From positions 1 to 34,821 of the forward strand of contig CAXTJU010000036.1 in assembly GCA_964244655.1 (NCBI GenBank): DNA of 34,821 nucleotides. Reading direction: 5' to 3'. Shown here piece after piece: positions 33,123-34,821 of the stretch (the stretch's first letter is position 1; the number at the start of each line of letters is the position of its first letter). The translations under genes were made by a program, and so were the position numbers. The notes beneath the pieces were generated by a model. The model ran no database searches, had not been told where the DNA came from, and saw only the letters and a list, made by a program, of their open reading frames with translations. The stretch comes from LMUY01 sp964244655. GTDB lineage: Bacteria > Pseudomonadota > Alphaproteobacteria > Acetobacterales > Acetobacteraceae.

Positions 33123-34468
33123 AACCCGGCAACCACGTCGGCCGCGATCGTGACCATGCCTTTGTCCCGGCCGTCGTTAAACGGCTTGGAGCCGTTGAGC
33201 GTGCGGTCGTAGCGAAGCTCCGGCCGGAGCAGCACGTTGCCGACCGGCTTGGGCAGGCCAACGAGCTTGTAGGTGACGCCGGCGGTCAGCTCCGAGTAGG
33301 TGGTGGGGCGCGCCGCCGTGTAGAAATTGGCTGGCATGTAGCCGCGTTCGCCGTTGACGTAGTCGAGGTTGTTGACCGGCGTGCTGATAAAGAAGTTGGC
33401 GTTGTCGCGCCAAACCTCGGCACGGCCGTTGAGCGTGAGCGCGTCGTTCAGCACGTAGGACGCATACTGCGCGGCACCGTAGCCTTCGGCCCGGAAGCCG
33501 TCCTCCCGCACGTAGTCGATCTCCGTGGTGAAGGCCAGCTTCGGTGAGCTTTTGTAGGTGACGACCAAGTCGTTGTAGTAGCGCAGGGCGCTGTCGGCGA
33601 ACGGCGCGGTGCGCTTCGCGTCCTCCGGCCCGACATGGGTCAGCGCGATCACGGTCAACCCGCCCAGTCCGGTAAGGCCGAACCCGGCGATGCCGGCTGG
33701 ACGCCGGTTGTCGTCGCCTTGCCCCAAGGTGGTGTCGTTGCCGGTGTCGATGCCGACGTACAGGTCCAGCACGCTCGTCGCGTGGGCCACCGCCAGCAGG
33801 CCAAGATGCTCGTAGGGCAGGCTGTCGAAGATGTAGCTGTGCGAGTAGAACGGGTTGGCCTTCGGGTCCAGCACCTCGAAGCCGAGCGGGCTGGGGAAGA
33901 TGCCGGCCTTGAGATCGACTCCGCCGCCGAACAGCCAGGGCGCGTGCAAGGTCACGTTGGCCGATTCCAGCGTCACCTGGTTGCGGTCGTGGATCGCATG
34001 ATCGAACAGCCCGAGCAGGTGGACGATCCGCGCGTCCGAGCCGTAAAGCCCTTGCAGGTTGAACCCCCAATCATAGCCGGTGGCCTTCGGGTCGAGGTCG
34101 CGCTCCAGCGTCAGCAGCAGCTGGTTCAGGATGGGGCGGTTCGCCTTGTCGGTGAACAGGCGGCCGAAGTTCACGCCATCGCTCGGGTCCTGCGGATTGC
34201 CGGTGACGCCGGCATCCACCTCGCCGCTGAATTGGATAGCGCTCGCCCAGGCCGGGAGCGTGGCCGGCGGCGTCCATGGCTTCGCCGCAGCGTCGGGCGC
34301 GGTCGGCAGGCCGGTCTGCACAGCCGGGTTGGTGGCCGCAGGCAGCCCCTGCGCCCTGGGATGTTCCGGCTGTGCAAGGCAGGCCGCGGCTGCCCATGCC
34401 AGGAGCCAGCGGCTTGAGAAGCGGGACCCTGCCCCGATCCTCGCCAGGGGGCAGGGTCGTCTGGACAT
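33119..34468 (-). CDS. Outer-membrane beta-barrel porin (BBP2-like)
   Basis: 449 residues from ATG 34468. An N-terminal export signal of about 40 residues (SRWLLAWAAAACLAQ...) is followed by alternating amphipathic strands: IQFSGEVDAGVTGNP, YDWGFNLQGLYGSD, DLKAGIFPSPLGFEV, LDLYVGIDTGNDTT, and the C-terminal GMVTIAADVVAGF ending in Phe, the outer-membrane sorting residue. This matches the putative BBP2 family of alphaproteobacterial barrels. Substrate unknown. The 5' region overlaps conserved-looking GC hairpins, so the first ten residues are uncertain. The protease gene downstream starts in its stop codon. Confidence 0.82.
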   Translation of the reverse strand: MSRRPCPLARIGAGSRFSSRWLLAWAAAACLAQPEHPRAQGLPAATNPAVQTGLPTAPDAAAKPWTPPATLPAWASAIQFSGEVDAGVTGNPQDPSDGVNFGRLFTDKANRPILNQLLLTLERDLDPKATGYDWGFNLQGLYGSDARIVHLLGLFDHAIHDRNQVTLESANVTLHAPWLFGGGVDLKAGIFPSPLGFEVLDPKANPFYSHSYIFDSLPYEHLGLLAVAHATSVLDLYVGIDTGNDTTLGQGDDNRRPAGIAGFGLTGLGGLTVIALTHVGPEDAKRTAPFADSALRYYNDLVVTYKSSPKLAFTTEIDYVREDGFRAEGYGAAQYASYVLNDALTLNGRAEVWRDNANFFISTPVNNLDYVNGERGYMPANFYTAARPTTYSELTAGVTYKLVGLPKPVGNVLLRPELRYDRTLNGSKPFNDGRDKGMVTIAADVVAGF

Positions 34469-34486
34469 CTCTGTCCGAAAGGATGA

Positions 34487-34543
34487 AGGGGACGCCTTCC
34501 TTTGCAGGAATTTGTCCCCTCCCAATGCAGGGCAGAGCCCTGC
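34487..34543. repeat. Paired hairpins between glnA and the porin gene
   Basis: AGGGGAC/GTCCCCT (34487-34493, 34514-34520) with inner TTCCT/AGGAA (34497-34501, 34506-34510) forms a 12-bp interrupted stem. GCAGGGC/GCCCTGC (34527-34533, 34537-34543) forms a second, perfect 7-bp stem starting 11 bases after the glnA stop on the lower strand. Likely glnA termination and intergenic repeat. Confidence 0.5.
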
Positions 34544-34554
34544 CACGCCCATTG

Positions 34555-34821
34555 CTAGACGGAGTAGTACATTTCGAACTCGACCGGGTGCGGCGTATGC
34601 TCGAAGCGGTACACCTCCGTCCACTTCAGGTCGATGTAGCTCTCGATCTGGTCCTTGGAGAATACGTCCCCCGCCAGCAGGAATTCGTGGTCCGCCGCCA
34701 GCGCGCCCAACGCCTCCCGCAGCGAGCCGCAGACGGTGGGGATGCCCTTCAGCTCCTCCGGCGGCAGGTCGTACAGGTCCTTGTCCATCGGGTCGCCGGG
34801 GTGGATCTTGTTGCGGATGCC
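34555..34821 (-). CDS. glnA: Glutamine synthetase type I, C-terminal part (partial)
   Basis: 88 codons plus TAG (34555-34557), running off the right edge. NKIHPGDPMDKDLYDLPPEE contains the adenylylation loop of bacterial GSI, with the modified Tyr in DLYDLPPEE. The tail IDLKWTEVYRFEHTPHPVEFEMYYSV is the canonical C-terminus. The enzyme makes glutamine from glutamate, ammonia and ATP in the cytosol, and the visible loop implies control by GlnE adenylylation. Confidence 0.95.
   Translation of the reverse strand, partial: GIRNKIHPGDPMDKDLYDLPPEELKGIPTVCGSLREALGALAADHEFLLAGDVFSKDQIESYIDLKWTEVYRFEHTPHPVEFEMYYSV

Overview
The window reads as a high-GC alphaproteobacterial chromosome, most likely Acetobacteraceae (Rhodospirillales). 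This is inferred from gene families: a PrpB-type lyase, an NDUFS4-like complex I accessory subunit, a BBP2-type beta-barrel porin, retropepsin-like two-domain proteins and an adenylylatable class I glutamine synthetase. No taxonomic search was possible.

Left chromosomal flank (1-4193): the tail of an unknown gene, methylisocitrate lyase (prpB), a lipoprotein with two retropepsin-like domains, a class II HDAC-family deacetylase translationally coupled to a DUF192 secreted protein, tRNA-Pro(UGG), an NDUFS4-like protein and tRNA-Arg(UCU).

Integrated element (4150-19854, 15.7 kb): a tyrosine-recombinase element inserted in tRNA-Arg(UCU), bounded by a perfect 44-bp direct repeat (4150-4193 and 19811-19854). 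A long leftward gene array runs from integrase (19647) to 7056. It holds integrase, an unknown gene, an excisionase-like HTH gene, a small gene, a DnaB-like helicase, a lambda-O-like initiator whose coding sequence contains iterons, a terminase small-subunit candidate, the terminase large subunit, three unknown genes, a tape-measure/lytic-transglycosylase protein, a baseplate-hub-like protein and a small gene. No portal, capsid, maturation protease, head-tail connector, tail tube, endolysin or holin is recognisable, although the genes abut or overlap by 4 bp and look intact. The element therefore looks like a compact phage satellite or tail-only phage relic that is still under selection. The left end holds a divergent control region: an XRE regulator with two flanking palindromes, two AT-richer small genes downstream of it, and leftward small genes including an AlpA-like regulator. 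One AT-rich cargo gene lies just inside attL.

Decayed type I restriction-modification locus (about 20232-27142): hsdM, hsdS and hsdR are all present in order and close to full length. hsdM has two N-terminal frameshifts, hsdS an in-frame TAG, and hsdR a tandem 4-bp duplication near its 3' end. Between hsdM and hsdS, on the opposite strand, sit two tandem paralogous small membrane proteins (one frameshifted) and a 30-bp inverted repeat pair of REP type.

Right chromosomal flank (27037-34821): a dual-specificity-type phosphatase running antisense into the end of hsdR, two divergent MFS transporters, an S49 (SppA-like) peptidase, a gamma-resorcylate-decarboxylase-like amidohydrolase, a second two-domain retropepsin-like protein that probably starts at CTG and overlaps the end of the upstream porin gene, the porin itself, and the C-terminus of glutamine synthetase.
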